Below are positions 33,723 through 48,188 of a stretch of 64,000 nt of DNA, piece after piece. The notes under the pieces are model-generated. The model saw only the letters and a program-made list of their open reading frames with translations, was not told the origin of the DNA and did not search any database. Numbering within the stretch: the first letter of the stretch is position 1; every line of letters starts with the position of its first letter. The DNA comes from Magnolia sinica (taxonomy: Eukaryota; Streptophyta; Magnoliopsida; Magnoliales; Magnoliaceae), in contig NC_080577.1 in the NCBI RefSeq assembly GCF_029962835.1, positions 31,974,501 through 32,038,500 of the forward strand. Direction: 5' to 3'. The position numbers and the translations under genes are program-made.

Positions 33723-36700
33723 GATATAGCCTACGTCTACCTTCTAAACCGTTTCTTGTATATGATCCACCTGAATCATTGATTGCTTTAATTTTTGGGG
33801 TCTAAGCCTAAATTTGTGTGGCATCTAATTTGTATATTTCACATCATCATCATGGTGGGCACAGTAAAAATTCAACACTCTACAACTCTCTTTCAACTGT
33901 TTCATTTGGTGTGGCCTATTTGACACATAAGTCGGCCTGATTTTTCTACCAAAGGCCCAACATAGAATTACATCTAATGGTCAAGTGAATTTCACATACG
34001 CATCATAGAATTTATTTTGTATACTCTACATGTGAAAATTTCTTCAGGCAGTTGTGAGAGTGACAACCCCCTCCCCCAAAAATATTTGGTAGGGCCCACC
34101 ATAATATGTATGTGAAGCCTACTTTGTCCATTAGATGTGTAATCCCATTTTATACCCACAACCAAAAGATGGGGCTGACTTGTGATTCACATGGGTCATA
34201 CCAAAGGAAATGGATGGGAGAGAAATGTTCACCATCTACTCTTTTATAGGCCATCGTGATGATTATGTGGCATCTACTTAAACTATTAGATGTCACACAA
34301 AAATTAGTCATACAACTTAAAAATTAGGACAAATCTGCGATTCAGGTGGGCCACACTATGGAAAATAATTTTGACAGTGGGTGTCTACATTGTTTCCAAT
34401 TGTGTGGTCCACCTAAATCACATATGGGGATGATTTTTTAACTCTAAACTTAAAATTGGGTCATGCAACTATTGGCAGGAGTAATTTTTTTCCATTAAGC
34501 TACATTGGTAATTCATGTAATTTTTAATAAATTAACTTCCTTATAAGACTCTTATAATGGTAGTTACATTAAAAAGGTTATTTTCTGTTAATGACGAAGC
34601 TAACCTTCTGGCAAGACCGTAGGTAGAGCTGTACACGAACCGAGTTAGCTCGATTAGCTCGCTTGACTTAACTCAAAAAAGCTCGATTCGACTTGGTTCG
34701 AAACTGAGTTTGAGCCGAGTCGAGCTAATTTTTTGAGCTCGAAATAATTTCGAGCTTGCCCAAGCTCGACTCGACTCGACTCGATTCGATCTTGGGCATG
34801 AACTCGACTTAGTTCGACTTAGATCGAAAACTGGGTATATATAATATAACATTTTATATATAAATACTCAATTGTTAAAAAAAAAAAAAAACCGTAAATC
34901 CCTAACTCATATCCCAGCCGTCCAGCATTCGACCCTCTCTCTCTATCTCTCTAGTGTCCAGCGTCCGTCGAACCCCACCCAACCGATCACTTCCCTCTCA
35001 GCCTCTCTCCTCTCTTTTCAGCATCCGACCACTGATCATGTACTCTCCTCTTCATCTCTCTCTTCTATTTATCCATTCCCTCTGCTTGCACGACTAGACG
35101 ACCGACCACCGTCTCTAGTGGAGCCATGGCCAACAGGAGCAGTGTCCGTCCGAGCCTGTGGGCGGTGGCTATGAGCCAGTGGCCCACTATAGAAATATAA
35201 ATATATATATATATTATATTAAATAAATATATATTATAGATTTATATATAAATTAATCTTAAAATTATCTGAGGATATAAAGCTAAATCCAAATGTTTTA
35301 TATCAATCATACCATACTCACCTTTTTAGGTGTCATGGCCCACTCGAGATTAGAATTTGCACAACAAATGTGATTTTAGCATGTTATTTAGCAAAAGTGG
35401 GCTCCATAATTTTGTCACTTTAGTTTGAGTTAATATACCCCAAATGTACCTCGTATAACTTTTGAGTGCTTGCGTATCAAGTGACATACTCTACCATATT
35501 ATCAAATAGCTTTACATGATACTAAATATATTGATGGATGGATGTATGGGATTGTTGGGTTAAGTAGATGAATGGATGGATGTATCGTATATGGATGGTT
35601 TGTTTGGGTGGTTGGATGGTTGGATGATTGAATAGATGTAACTGTTAGTTTGTTAAACATTTTTCATTTGTTAGATTGTAAATTTTTTAATTTGTTAGAT
35701 TGTTAATTTATTTTTAATTTGTTAATTTGTTAAGTTGTTTTTTATCTATTACTGTTAGATTGTTATTTATGAGATTTGTTTTGTTATATTTTTTAAAATA
35801 GATTATAAGGATTAAGGATAGATAATCAGTTATCTATTTAAAGATTTCTATGTTGCCAAACATAGATACAGTGTGTTTTTGGAGAAATAGAAATTCTCAG
35901 ATTGTCTCATTTTTGGATAGTTCAGGGTTATATAGATTGTAATGTCTTCATTTATTCCAATTTGAATGCATATGCATCTTTCGATTTTGTCTCTCTCTTT
36001 TCTCTGTGAATATATTTTTTGCATTTATTTCTGTTCTCAAATGTCTACATTTTATGTTGATGCTTGATTTGGGAATCAAATACATGATAGATATATTTTG
36101 GAGAGATAAAAGAAGATGCTGCCGAAATTTTGGCATGGTATTTAATTTGAAAAATGAATAAATTACAATTTATCCAACCTTGAATGAGTGACTGATTTAG
36201 ACAGTTAAGCAAGTATGTCCGTCTAAGTATAGGTAAGCATTACATCCCGCAATTCTATAGAGTGGTGTGGTGAATATTATAACATATCAAGAAATTTGTT
36301 TTATAGATGATTAGTGAATAGGAATCCCCAAATACCTCTTGTGTGTGTCACGCCCTAAACCCGAAAATCGGATTCACAGGAATCCTGATCGCCGAATCTG
36401 GTGCCGACAGCCTCCGTAGTACCCCATTCTCGGTTCCTATTGTCCATATGCTAGATTCCGATTCTGAGATCCTATAAGGAGGATTTTTTTATTTTTTATT
36501 TTACATTTAACTCATAATAAGTATAACCATAAGATTACCCAATTCACAAAGGCAACATCATTATCACATATCCACTAATATAATCATTTCAGTACAATGC
36601 TAAAAAGGAAATATATAAATAAAAAATCAAGCTCTAGAAGACCACTGTACACTCCAAGCTCAACACTATTGCAACCTAACATCACCTGCACGCATCTATC

Positions 36701-38432
36701 GTGCATAAGCTTATAGAAAGCTTAGAGGGTGGTGTAAGTGTGTACACAAGGTAAGTGCCAAGTATTCAATACAATGCCATCGTCATACAATATTGAAAAT
36801 ACTGGTAATCCATAAATCGTACAATGTCGGAATAAGCAGAAATACTGACAAGATCATGAATTATCAGAGTAAGCAGAAATACTAACAAGATCAGGATTTA
36901 TCAGAGTAAACAGAAATACTGACAAGATCACAAATCATAAGATAAGAGAGTAAGCAAAAATACTGACAAGTCTATAAGTTATACAATATTAGAATACGCA
37001 ATACGAATCAACTATGCAAATGAGGAGTCATAGAGTGCCAAATATCAGATGCAGAGGATGCAATGCAATATACATTCTTGATGAGTAACAAGAATAGTGT
37101 CAGCTGTACCTAGACCATATAAATGCAGAAACACAATAACTTAAATTGCTATATGCCGCAAATATAATGCAATATGCAGTGAGAATGGAGTGACCATGCT
37201 AGAGTGTGAAGTCGGGATGATAGTACATAGTATCGCAGGCTATGGGGCCCATCATAAGGGACTTCTATTCAAACTAGTCCCATACCTAATTTGGATAGTC
37301 AGTCTCAATGTGATAAACTCCTGATCTCAGGTTAGTCGCGCTTCCTAACCAAAATCCTGGCCATTACGAATGTACACGTAACAAATAGTTGCGCACCACC
37401 AGCCCAAGTTGATAGTGAATGAATGAATGAATGAGTATGCAACTCCTGCTCAATAAGTCCATGTATCAGTACAGTTCAACTCTGGGATCATCACCGGGGT
37501 TTAGTACACTCCAAATGGCATTGCTGCTCTCCCAACCGTACAGTCCAAGTGAGTGTAAGCAACTTTACTATTCATCTGGCCAATAGTCCGCCAATACCTA
37601 TTCGGCACGTCAATAGCGGACCCATTCACGAGCTAGTCAAACTCAGCCTAGCAATGCTCCCTGCTCTCGAGTGGGTAAGGCCACACTCCCTCCCAACTGA
37701 CCACGATACAGTGGGAGACGCGGCCTCTTGGTATTCGGCACTTAGGCGCTCATGTATCCACTCGGTCTCGACGTTGGGGCATCCTCTGGTATTAAGAGGG
37801 TTCAGGAATTTTCACTCAGGGCCATCTATGGCAGCCTGATGCTAGAATAAATTTTCGGTGTCCCGTCTTGCAATCCACGATATGCCTGTGGAGGTTACGG
37901 CCCTGATGTCGCTAGGGTGTACAGTAATCATAATGTAAGATGCATGAGTTATACAATCTAGTCATACATCAATCCTGCGCGTACCGTGTGCTCATGTGAG
38001 ATAACCTCTGCCTATCAGGGAGTCTCATAACAACATGTTCAATGACATATATAATGATCAACCATATCTCATAACAAACATGCAAATGATGCGTATGGGC
38101 ATGTATCATGATGCTATGATTTCACATACTCATAATCAGTATTAATAACCGGCATCGACAATCGACCTCGACAATGTGGACATTTAACCAACATTGCCCC
38201 CAAGGAATGACCCTCTTAGAGCCTAACATATAGTAGACCCCTGGCCTCACACAAGGGCCAAAATACAATACCGTGGGCCTCACTCAAGAGCTTAATACAC
38301 ATCATGATGGGCCTTTCACATGGACCTAACATACATCACAATGGGCTTCATAGCTTAGCCCTCAATTGCACCACAATGGGCCTTATACTATCATAATGGG
38401 CCGTGTCTCATGGGCCTAGTACACATCACATG

Positions 38433-39290
38433 GGCTGCATCACATGGGCCTATATAGATTGGATGGGCCACGTCCCATGGGCCCTGGATACATCACAATG
38501 GGCCACAACCCGTGGGCCCCAAACACATCGTAATGGGCCTCTCACACGGGTCCATTATGCATCACATCAAGGTGGTCCTCAACGAATGACCATAAATACA
38601 TCACATTGGGCCTAATATTCATCAAGTAGGCCGAATCACATGGGCCACATATACATCACAATGGGCCTCTAACACGGGCCTAATATACATCACAAAAGGG
38701 GCCACATCTCATGGGCCTTATGTACAATGCATTAGGCCTCGACAATCGGAATCGACCTCGATAATTAGAATCGGCCTCAATGATCAGCCTCAACAATTGG
38801 AATCGGCCTCGACAATCGGGATCGGCCTCGACAATCGGGATTGGTAATCGGCCACAACAATCGGAATCGGCAATTAGCCATGAAAATCAGAATCGGCAAT
38901 TAGCCATGAAAATCAGAATCGGCAATCTGCCATGAAAATTGAAATCGGTAATCAGCCATGAAGATCGGAATCGACAATTGGCCATGATAATCGGAATCGG
39001 CAATTGGCCACGACAATTGGGATCGATCGATAATCAAAATCTCCAAATCGGTCACGACAATCGGGATTGATCCATAATCAGAATCGGTAAATCGGTCATG
39101 ACAATTGGAATCGGCCTCGATAATCATTACTAATAATCAATATCTATAATCGGCACCGACGATCAGCATCGATGATCGGCACCGACAACCAACATATATA
39201 TAAACAAGGCGGGGTCCATAGATGGACAACCAAACAACAATAATGTAAAGATCAGCTCTCGACCGTGGTTATATCAATCCGATAGCACGG
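38433..39290. repeat. 858-bp stretch present in unit B element 2, absent from unit A
   Basis: Lies between 'gtacacatcacatg' and 'agccatct', which are adjacent in unit A at 16413/16414. It contains more TGGGCC-rich sequence, then the AATCGG minisatellite, then about 100 plain bases. The flanking sequence is of the same kind, so a deletion in A is more likely than an insertion in B. Confidence 0.85.
38736..39190. repeat. Degenerate AATCGG/CTCGACAATCGG minisatellite
   Basis: About 450 bases of imperfect repetition of 'cggcctcgacaatcggaat' and 'cggcaattagccatgaaaat' variants, roughly 18-30 bases per unit. Short remnants of the same words sit at 16108-16165 (unit A) and about 38130-38180 (unit B). 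Confidence 0.85.
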
Positions 39291-39832
39291 AGCCATCTGT
39301 CTATGGCGAATAGGGCCCACTTATTTAGGTTAACCCATGAAGAGAATGAGCCTAACAAGGCCTAAGGGATGGTCACAATGAGGACATCTAACCGTCATTG
39401 CCCATCAATATGGACATTCAACCAACATTACTCCCAAGCAGTGGCCCATATAGAGTCAGACATAAGGTGGGCCTATAACCTCACACAAAGGCCTAATGTA
39501 CATCGTATTGGGCCTCATACAAAGGAGATATACACAACAAGTGGGCCCTGCACATGGGCCTCAGATACATCGCATAACCACAACCCATGGGCCCAATGCA
39601 CATCATAATGGGCCTCGTTGAATGGGTTACAAAACATCACAATGGCCATGCCATATGGGTCGGAAATACATAACAGGTGGGCCTCAAATATCCAACAAAT
39701 GGGCCTTAAATAGCCAATAGGTGGGCCTCGAATATTCATCAGAGGTGGGCCTTGCACATGTAGCAAGTGGGCCTACACATCATCATTAGGCCGCACCAAT
39801 GGGCTGCACTAATGGGCCACAAGTATATCATA

Positions 39833-40041
39833 GTGGGCCTGATGGATGGGCCACAAACACATCAAAGGTGGGCCTCATGGATGGGCCATAAACACATTAG
39901 AGGTGGCCTCATGGATGGGCCATAAACACATCAAAGGTGGGCCTCATGGATGGGCCATAAACACATCAAAGGTGGGCCTCATGGATGGGCCATAAACACA
40001 TCAGAGGTGGGCCTCATGGATGGGCCATAAACACATCAAAG
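39833..40041. repeat. 35-bp minisatellite, six copies (unit B)
   Basis: Same unit as at 16956-17129 with one more copy, so copy number changed after the block duplicated. Confidence 0.9.
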
Positions 40042-42159
40042 GTGGGCCTCAACGGACGGCCACACAAATAGGCCCCATGTACATCAAATGGACCACACCC
40101 AAATATAAGTGGTGATATTGATTTCCACCATTAAATTTCCCAAGGCCCACCATAACATATATTTCCCATCCAACCTGTTCATAAATTAATATAGTGATAT
40201 ATGAAGTGGAGACAAATATCAGCTTAATAGGAAACTTGGCCCTTAGAAATTTTGAACAGTGGACGTCATTGTCCACTACTTTAAATGGTGGGGTCTACTT
40301 GAACTATGGATTTGATTCATTCTTTAGCTCATGCCATGAAATGAGCTTTAAAAATGGATGGACGGTTTGGATGCAGCATAAGCATCATGGTGGGTCCCAT
40401 AGGGATGGACGGTGTGGAGAGAAACACATACATCAGTGAGGTCCCACCGTCTAGCGCTGTGGACGGCACGGACAGAACACATACACCATGGTGGATTCCA
40501 CCGTCCACGGCTGTGAACGGTGTGAATAAAACACATACATCATTATGGGTTCCACGTGGGGCCCACCACAATGTTTATCTGCAATCCAACCCGTTGGTAA
40601 GGTCACACGGACCTGGATGGAAAGGAAAAACAAATTTCACCGTGATCCAAAACTTCTGTGATACCCGAAAAGGGTCTCAATGGCAACCATTCAATCACCA
40701 TTATTTCCTATCGTGTGGGCCACCTGAGCGTTGTATAAGGCTGATTTTTAGGGTGGCCCACTTCCCTAGAGGGACCCAACAATTGCACGGTGTGGATGAT
40801 AGAGACACATCATGGTGGGGCCCACGGCTGGGATCGTGGGTCCCTGCTGTCCGCCCGTCAAAATGCAGCAGTAGGCGCTGCTTGCTTATTTTTTTTTTAG
40901 GTTTTCTTGGGGTTTGTCATAGGTGGGGTCCGCATTAGCAAAATCCACCCCGCCCATTGGTCTTTACTGCTCAAGACAGACCAAACAAGCCCAATATTAG
41001 CTATATTTTGGCGCATCAAAACCTCAGGGTGGATTTCAATGGTAGACACACTGTTTGCTATGCTATGGCCCGCCTGAGAGTCAGATTAACCTCATTTTTC
41101 GGCTCAATGCCTAAAATGATCTAAGAAATAGGATGGACGGCATGGATTAAACTTATACATCGAGGTGGGGCCTGCATGGACAACCCTTCTCAAAAGCTTT
41201 GAACTAAAGCTAATATTTGTGTTTCAGTGAATGTCCAGCATCCAGGGACGCTGGACGGTTTGGGTTATAAGGTGGGCCCTGCTCAGGTGGGCCACAAAAT
41301 GGTGGATGGTGTGAATACAACACATAAAAAGTGGCCCCACTTACAACTGGCTTGGGATCAAATACATGCTTCATGGTGGGGTCCATCCGAGTGTCCACAC
41401 AGCCACATCATCACACAAAATGATAGAGAGAGGGAGAGAGAGGGAGAGAAAGAAGCACCCGCCGTTAGATCTTCCCTTCTTCCGCCAATGCATGTTAGAA
41501 CCCCAATGGACGAACTTCAACGGTTAAGATGGATCATGGATGGTGGAGATGAGAGTTAGGAAGGTGGGCCACACTAGCTTCTCCTCTTGAAAGCCATGGA
41601 CGTGGGTTGCTTGGAGAGAGATGGAGTTTGAAAAATGAGAGAGAGAGAGGTGTAAGGAAGTGATGGGAGAGAGGATGGTGAGGTGATGGGAAATTTGACT
41701 TTTGAGATTGCTTTTGTACTTGGGAATGGGGAGAGTAATGGGTTGAGTGATGGGTGTACTTTTGACAAGTGAGATGATTGATGTGATGGATTCTCTCGGG
41801 ATTTGCAACGAGCGGCATTTTTCCCAAACTGAACGGGACCCACATCTCCTGGCCAGGGTACCGCGTCGGCGTGCAAGACGCGGCATCGGAACTGCGGCGA
41901 CGGCGTGGTTGCACCGGTACAAGTCTCGGGTCAAGCCGACTCAGATAGATGAGACACATCTCAGGGTCACGTGCAAACACCGATAACCAATCGCTGGTCG
42001 CCGAAATTCGACTAGGATGACCGCGAAAGCCTAAGGAACAGTAAGAGTTAGGATACGGGTCTTGCAGTGTGGGTGCCTCAGCCATATCTTTTCCTTTTAT
42101 AGAGGGAGACATCTCTTCAACTGTATGTAAATGAAAGAAAAGATCAGCAGCGTGGGATG

Positions 42160-44032
42160 ACTTTGAAGAAGGCATGATTAATAGTGTGTTGAAGATCAGG
42201 TATATTCATTTTAAGTCACTACACAGTAAGAATCCAGAGGGATCAATAACACATTTAAATAAAAATAAGCAAAACTATTCTAAGAGACCAAAACTCCTAC
42301 TTCTAAGCCAACAATTGTTGTCATTTACTAAGGCAGAAGGGGATGACTCACAAGGCTTAGTTTTTACTCAAAAATTTGAGAAAAAAAGTTGAAAGAGTGG
42401 TATGCTAGATTAGTGATCCTCAAAGAAAAAATTTTCAAAATGATAAAAAGTAATGTGTTTAGGTCTTTCTGTCAATTCCTTAAACCTTGAGTTAAGAAGG
42501 TCTCCCACGTCACTGTGCAGAGAGAGTGCATGAAGATGCATACAAACGAGAAGATAAAATTGAAAGAAGTTTTGGCTTCGGCATAAAAAATAAGTTGACA
42601 TCTGAGTTATGGACGGTGTCCAATCAAAGAAAATGATACATTTCATTAACTGTGCACTACGTAAATAAATATTGGAAACTCTGCAAGAGAATTTTGAGCT
42701 TCTGCCATCTTCCTCCTCCCAATTCTGTTTTACTTATTTCAAATTGCATCTATAATTGTTTACAAGACTGGAAAAATTCAACAATAACTTTAGACAATGC
42801 TTTAGGAAATGACAGTGTAATTTTATATTTATGTAACTAGTTCAGGGCAACCGAAAATTTATTTTTTGATGGAAAAATATTCTCGGTCAGATGTTGTGCT
42901 CATATTTTAAACTTGATTGTATAAGAAAGGCCGAAAACAATTGACCACATTATAGAGAACATAAGAGAAAATGTGAAATATATAATGGAGCCGCCGTCGA
43001 GACTGAATATATGGATTGACATCATCTAGCATTTGAATGTGCCATCTAAAAAAAGTTGATGTTAGATATATGTACACGTTGGAATTCGACCTATGAAATG
43101 TTAGATACGATAATGGAATTAAGGCTTACATTTTCTAAATATTTGGCACATGACAGAACGTATTCTTGGTTACCGAGTGTAGATGATTGGACTAAAGCAA
43201 AACAAATTCACAACTTTCTCAAAGTTTTTGTTGATTGTACGAATTTTTTTCTGGAAATAAGTATTCAACTGCGAATTTGTTTCTTCTGTCTCTTTGGAAT
43301 ATTAAGGTTGCTCTACAAAAAAATATGTCAATGTGGGTCTAGATTTTATATGACAGATGACAATTGGTATGTAGATAAAGTTTAAAAAATACTGGGATGA
43401 ATGTTATTTATTAATGACCTTAGTAATTATTTTTCATCCTCGTTGTAATATAGGCTTAATCAAGTTTATTTTTATGAAGATTTATTCTGCTGAAAGAATA
43501 GTAACGGAAACTTCCATAGTTCATCAAGCACTTGAAGATTTGTCCAGTTTGTATGCTACTAATTTACCTACAGCAAGTGTTAAAAAAGTTAGAGATACGG
43601 ATGTTTCTATAACTGATGAAAATGATGTGCTAAATGAATGCATGTCTTAGTTAGCACAAGAAGAAATATAAGTTCAAACTAGGGAATCAAAGCTAGAAAT
43701 CTACCTGAAAGAGCCATTCATAAAGCGATAACTTTGGTGTTTTGGAATGGTGAAAGACGAGGGTAAGTGAATCAAAATACCTTACATTATCTGTGATGGC
43801 ACGGGACATATTATTAATACCAATTTCAACAGTGGCATCAGAATCAGCTTTTAGCGCAGGGAGTAGGGTTGTGAGCAAGCATCGAAGCTCACTTTCATAA
43901 AAAACAATCTAAGCATTAATTTGTAGAAAAGATTGGTTGCGTCCGACATGGGGAGGAGATGATATTAACGATGTGGAAGATGAAGAGATCGAGATTCGTG
44001 ATGAGACTCTACTTATAACAACAACTACATGA
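42160..44032 (+). pseudogene. hAT-family transposase, decayed (unit B)
   Basis: Counterpart of 19255-21139 with most of the same stops and frameshifts, so the gene was already dead when the block duplicated. Some sites are better preserved: RWNSTYEML keeps the arginine at about 43077, and the frame stays open past KVF for about 45 more residues, where unit A has a T-run length change. Other stops are private to this copy. Confidence 0.85.
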
Positions 44033-44335
44033 AGGCGGTTATCAATTATTTTCTTTGTTGTTGAAACTTGAATGCTATGTAATATTACTTTACTTAAAAC
44101 TTGAAAGTGGTGTAATGTGAGTCTGTGATATTTATTTACTCATTATTATTTATTTTCTTTTATTTTTTTATATCTTTATATTGCTTTTATTTTGTTATTA
44201 CATTAAGTGCAAATTATTCACTTATAATTTCTATTTATTTTTATAAATCCTCGACATTCTAATTTTCGTGTACAGCTCTAATAAATCATCGACATTTTGA
44301 TTATTTTTTTTATATATAAAAATTTGAGTGTAGAT

Positions 44336-45164
44336 ATGTCGTCATCTGACCCATCAACCAACATTTGAGACTATGCTTCCCTAGTTGAATCATCACCAAA
44401 GTCTGGAAGAACAAATATTGTGTGTGATTTATATGTGGCAAAGTTTGTAAAAAAGACTAATCGGCTTCGATTACACTTGTCATGTCGAGGTGGCGATATA
44501 AAATCTTACCCTAATGCTCCAAAAGATGTCTAAATTCTTTTTCGAGCCGAATAGGAAACTTTCTACCCCATCTGAACCTTCTAGATTTGGTACATAAGTA
44601 ACTTGTATGGAAGAGGTAATGGAGGAAGCCATATTAAAAGCTTTAGAGGAATAACAACTCCAATTCACCTTAAAATGTTTTATTGAAGAGGTTTCTAAAT
44701 ATCGACGATATCCTCCAAGACAACATGATGTTAAAGCAAGATCGAGCATGAGCAACAAAAAAAGAATAATAACAAAGTCAAGTTCCTCACCCGTTTTGGT
44801 GAATTTTATAACGCTTTAGGTATTACATACAAATCTTTACATAAAGAAAGTTTGAAAAATATAGTTCAAATTATAAAAGAGCACGAAGGAAGCATCTCTT
44901 CACTTTCTGACTCAGAAGATATTTAGCGAATTTTATAAGGCTTTGGGTATTACGTACAAATCTCCACATAAAGAAAGTTTGAAAAATCTAGTTCAAACTA
45001 TAAAAGAGCATGAATAAAACATCTCTTTACCTTTTGACTTAGAAGATATGCACCAATATATCTATGAAAAATTAGATAGTAGTTTGGATGGATTGGACAA
45101 CAATGCAAGAACTTATAATTATGTATCAGGAACAGAAAGGCACTTCTCATATGGAGGTTATTAG
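44336..45164 (+). pseudogene. Second, BED-finger-like frame (unit B)
   Basis: Counterpart of 21441-22281. Here HLSCRGGD is uninterrupted where unit A has a stop, but this copy has its own damage (a stop just after the APKDV position, a deletion near 44548, a frameshift near 44760). The internal FYK-L-GIT duplication is present, so it is older than the block duplication. Confidence 0.6.
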
Positions 45165-46086
45165 TTGTAATTTGTGAACAATGTAATTATGATGAATTAT
45201 AATTATAATTTATGCATTTTATATATTTGATTATTTTGTTCAACTTCAAACTCGAATTTGAAAACGAATTCAAACTCAATATATAGAACTCGAACTCGAA
45301 CTCGAACTCAACTCGAAACTCGAACTCGAACTCAGATTGAACTCAGCAAACTGGCCCAAGTTGCTAACCAAGTCGAGCCGAGCTGCCAATCTAGACTTGA
45401 GAATCGAGCCGAGCTGAGTTCAGAGTATCTTGCTGGCTGAGTCGAGTCAAGCTGAGCTGGTTTAAGCTCAACTTGGATTGACTCATGCACAACTCTCTAA
45501 CAATAGGTAGAGTTTACTGATCAAAGAGCCGTTGTTTATCAAATTTCCTTACGAGTTCACTGAGCATTTTGGGGACCTGTGTGATGACCCCGGCTGATGA
45601 TCTGGCAAAGATTAGGTGATCATGACCGTCATTTACCGCTTGAATTTGGACTAAAAATATATGTTTTAAAAATAGATGGTCAGTTGTACAAATTCAATGG
45701 CTATTATTAAACAATTAAGATCTCTCGAGTAGTATGATTTCTGGACTCCCCAAAATGTATACTCATTTAAATCATCCAAATCACGGGCCTGCTTTTTTAC
45801 AATGAGAGTTCGAGAGTTGTAGTACCGACGAGAAGATCCTGGCCATCCAGTTGGGGGCCATCAAATGGAGAGAGAAGGAAATTAGTCAAAAGTGCAGATA
45901 CAACTAAAAAAAAAATAGATATTGAGAATGCCCCATCATTGTAGCTTCCAGGCTATGCCTCATTTTACAATTTTCTTTTCAGTAGTCCAATTAATGGCCT
46001 CCTATCAGATGATCAGGATTGTTTGATCAGTGCAGTTCCTAAACCAGAGAGTCTAAAGAAAAAGAAAATCACACTACATTCCTCAC

Positions 46087-46943
46087 TAGAGCTAGGCATT
46101 AAGTTGAGTTGGATCGGATTGGGTCTAACTCGACTCGGTTCGAAATTTACATGGCCTGACTCGAACTCGATCCGATCCGGGACCGAGTTCGGGTCATCTG
46201 ACTTGATCCGATCCGGTCCACTGCTGGCATGATCCTATCCAAGTTCGACTCAGTCAGGGAAACCGAGTTGGATCGGATTGGGTACGGTTCGGTTCGATCC
46301 TGATTTTTTATTTTTATTTTTTGAAATTTTTTTAAAAATAAAAATAATTTCAAAATATAGGATAAATTTTTATTTTTATTTTTTTAAAAATGAAACCTAC
46401 GGTACTTACCAGATCAATGGAGAAGATGAACGGTGATGATGAGTGGGGTGAGCTGCTAAGTGGCTGGATCTAAGATGGGTGCGGCGCTCGTTCGGGTAGA
46501 GAAAGAGAAAGAAAAGATTAGGGGTTTAGGGTTCGGGTTTGGGTCAAGAATAGTGATGATGAGTGGGCCGGGTGAAGAATGGTGATGATGAGTGGTCGGC
46601 TCTGACATGGGTGTGGGTCGTGCGGCGCTCTTTCAAGTAGAGAAAAAGAAAGAAAAGATAAAGGATTAGGGTTCGGATGAGGGTAGCTGCTGCCGAGCGG
46701 GATAGGTAAAAGCTAAAAAGTAAAAATTAAAAAATTAAAATACTACTTATATAAACCCAACCGGATCGGATCCAATTGGATCGGATTCCGGATCAGATCG
46801 GTCAGGATTGACCACTGATCCGAACTCGATCCGATGTACGGTCAGATCTGACTAGGCCAACTCGATCCGACCTTATCTTGGCCTTTGGTTCGGTTCAGAT
46901 CGGGTCAGATCCGTCGGATCGGTTTGGTTTATGCCCAACTCTA
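46087..46943. mobile_element. Short non-autonomous hAT element (unit B)
   Basis: Same element as 23207-24061, with TIR TAGAGCTAGGCAT and ATGCCCAACTCTA and the same TTCCTCAC duplication (46079-46086, 46944-46951). The right TIR here is closer to an exact inverse of the unit-A left TIR, giving TAGAG(C/T)TGGGCAT as the likely consensus. Confidence 0.85.
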
Positions 46944-47203
46944 TTCCTCACTACTTGATCATGATGAAATGTTTAATCAAAGGTGGGTCCCACATTTTGA
47001 TAGTCTGGATAAAGAATTAGTTCAATCCACTTACCATGTGACATGTCAACCAACCCCCCATAAGTTTCTAATTTAGTCCATTTAATGAGTGGACCATTAC
47101 TGATTCTTGGCTAGATCATCTACGCAACGGCTCCTGTCTAAATGGATGGTTTGGATCACATGCCCACATACCACGTATCATAAAGGGAGACATGTACTCG
47201 GGG

Positions 47204-48188
47204 GACGCGGATTTCCTGCGAAAACTTTTTACGGGGAGTTCCTGCGCTGGAACCCAAGTGGGGCCCACTGCGATGTTATGAGAAATCCACCCCATTCATC
47301 CGTTTTTTGTGTTAATTTTAGGATATTAGGAAAAAAATGAACCGGAAGCATTGCTTAAATAGGCGGATGATGTGAGAATTGAATGTCCACAGTTGAAATA
47401 TTCGTGGGGTCACCGAAGTTCTGAATCATGTTAATATTTGTGTTTTCAGTTAATCCCAGTAGGAATGAGGTTATGAACGGTATAGATGGAATGTAAACAT
47501 CACTCAATGGTAGGAATTTTCCCAACCACCTTCTCTTTTAGTACAGCCCACTTGAGTCTTGAATCCCTCTCAATTTTGGTTTGAAATCCGAAATTGAGCT
47601 CAGAAAATGGATGGACGGAGTGGATTCCTTACAAACATCACGGTGGGCTGCACCTTGGTTTCCAGCGCAAGAACTTCATGAGAAGGGCTTTCGCATGAAA
47701 TCGGGATCCCTACTCAGGCTACGCACTAGAAACCTAGGTGGGACCCACCGTGATGTTTGTGAGAAATCCATCCCGTCCATCCGTTTTTTGAGATCATCTT
47801 GAGACATGGGGCCAAAAATGAGCAAGATCCAATACTCAAATAGGCCGAAAACGTGAGGATTGAACATCCACAGTTGAAATATTCGTGGGGCCATAGAAGT
47901 TTTGAATCAGGCTAATAATTTTGTTTTCAGTTCATCTCATAGGAATGACGTTACTAACAGTATGAATGACATGTAAACATCACTGTCAACCCACGAAGGT
48001 TTCAACTGTAGTGATTTCCATACCCACCTTTTCCTTTAGTGCGGCCCACTTGAGTCTTAAATCTTTTTCATTTTTTATTTCAAATATTAAAATGAGCTAA
48101 AAAACGGATGGACGGAGTGGATTTCTCACAAACATCACAGTGGGCCTAACCTAAGTTTCCTGGCAGGAATTTGCAGGAAATCTGCGTC
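47204..48188. mobile_element. Composite of overlapping foldback elements (unit B)
   Basis: Counterpart of 24323-25318 at the right end of unit B, same arm order. A 'gcttttgcag' segment of the final arm is missing compared with unit A. Confidence 0.65.

Larger units (their letters stand above)
36346..42066. mobile_element. Element 2 (unit B copy)
   Basis: Same ends (TGTCACGCCCTAAACC...GGGTCTTGCA) and GTGTG duplication (36341-36345, 42067-42071). At 5,721 bases it is 880 longer than in unit A, owing to the 38433-39290 stretch and one extra 35-bp repeat. Confidence 0.75.
34624..45499 (+). mobile_element. Large hAT transposon with nested element 2 (unit B)
   Basis: Collinear copy with flanking ACCGTAGG (34616-34623) and ACAATAGG (45500-45507). 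It is longer than the unit-A copy mainly because nested element 2 keeps an extra 858 bases. Confidence 0.8.

Noticed and set aside
34872..35174. Open frame in the CT-rich hAT leader of unit B
   Set aside because: It is not open in unit A, is low-complexity Ser/Leu/Pro, and looks like a 5' untranslated leader.
41534..42175. 213-codon minus-strand open frame in unit B
   Set aside because: It runs across the end of element 2 into the hAT element. The unit-A homologue is broken into shorter frames, and the Ser/His/Pro-rich translation reflects purine-rich microsatellite DNA.
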